Part shown: one piece after another, positions 37,750 to 37,768 of the stretch
How positions within the stretch are numbered: position 1 is the stretch's first letter
Layout: the number at the start of each line of letters is the position of its first letter
Source of the DNA: an uncultured Prevotella sp.
GTDB taxonomy: Bacteria > Bacteroidota > Bacteroidia > Bacteroidales > Bacteroidaceae
NCBI GenBank assembly: GCA_905233425.1
Contig: CAJOEC010000031.1
Span: 1 to 37,768 of the forward strand
Direction: 5' to 3'
DNA: 37,768 bases
Notes under the pieces: model-generated
The model's database searches: none
Seen by the model: only the letters and a program-made list of their open reading frames with translations
What the model was told of the DNA's origin: nothing
Program-made: the position numbers and the translations under genes

Positions 37750-37768
37750 GGTAATAGGAATTGAAATG

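Overview
The window looks like a chromosomal segment of a Bacteroidales bacterium, most likely Prevotella or a close relative (inference). The reasons are: promoters of the Bacteroidetes type (TTTG, then about 19-20 nt, then TAnnTTTG) ahead of many genes; a PorZ-like type IX secretion protein; a SusB-like GH97 enzyme; a BspA/PARCEL-repeat surface protein; and few Shine-Dalgarno sequences. No tRNA, rRNA, CRISPR array or complete insertion sequence was seen.

Layout. (1) 1-7412, minus strand: a higBA-type toxin-antitoxin pair whose toxin has a nonsense codon, then leuS, a YitT-family membrane protein, rdgB and porZ, tightly packed and probably one transcript. (2) 7358-10433: an intergenic region with a palindromic repeat array and the decayed 5' end of an Rpn-type nuclease gene, then a secreted dockerin-tailed protein. 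(3) 10604-15738, plus strand: mutS and a GH97 glycosidase. (4) 15950-19319, plus strand: a DUF3467 protein, an HTH-cupin regulator, a DUF559 endonuclease-like protein and an AMP-dependent acyl-CoA synthetase, separated by GC-rich terminal-inverted-repeat elements. (5) 19400-31650: a surface-polysaccharide region on the minus strand with wecB, five glycosyltransferase domains or more in four genes, a Wzx-type flippase, an EpsG-like polymerase and a Wzz-like chain-length protein, interrupted by a plus-strand AAA-ATPase/PD-(D/E)XK gene. (6) 31651-37768: remnants of an AAA ATPase gene, a second acyl-CoA synthetase and a large dockerin-tailed, PARCEL-repeat surface protein.

The most unusual content is repeat DNA. 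Three arrays of 19-bp palindromes set at exactly 22-bp spacing lie 65-132 bp upstream of promoters for surface genes (two dockerin-tailed proteins and the flippase operon). GC-rich inverted-repeat elements bracket a DUF559 endonuclease gene. Short tandem repeats (9-bp and 21-bp units) are inserted in frame in conserved enzymes (mutS, rdgB, GH97, with one related unit in wecB). Remnants of Rpn and AAA genes have left promoters and first codons upstream of functional genes; in one case the remnant forms a 50-codon leader ORF whose stop codon overlaps the flippase start.

All functional names are from reading the sequence and family knowledge; no database search was run.
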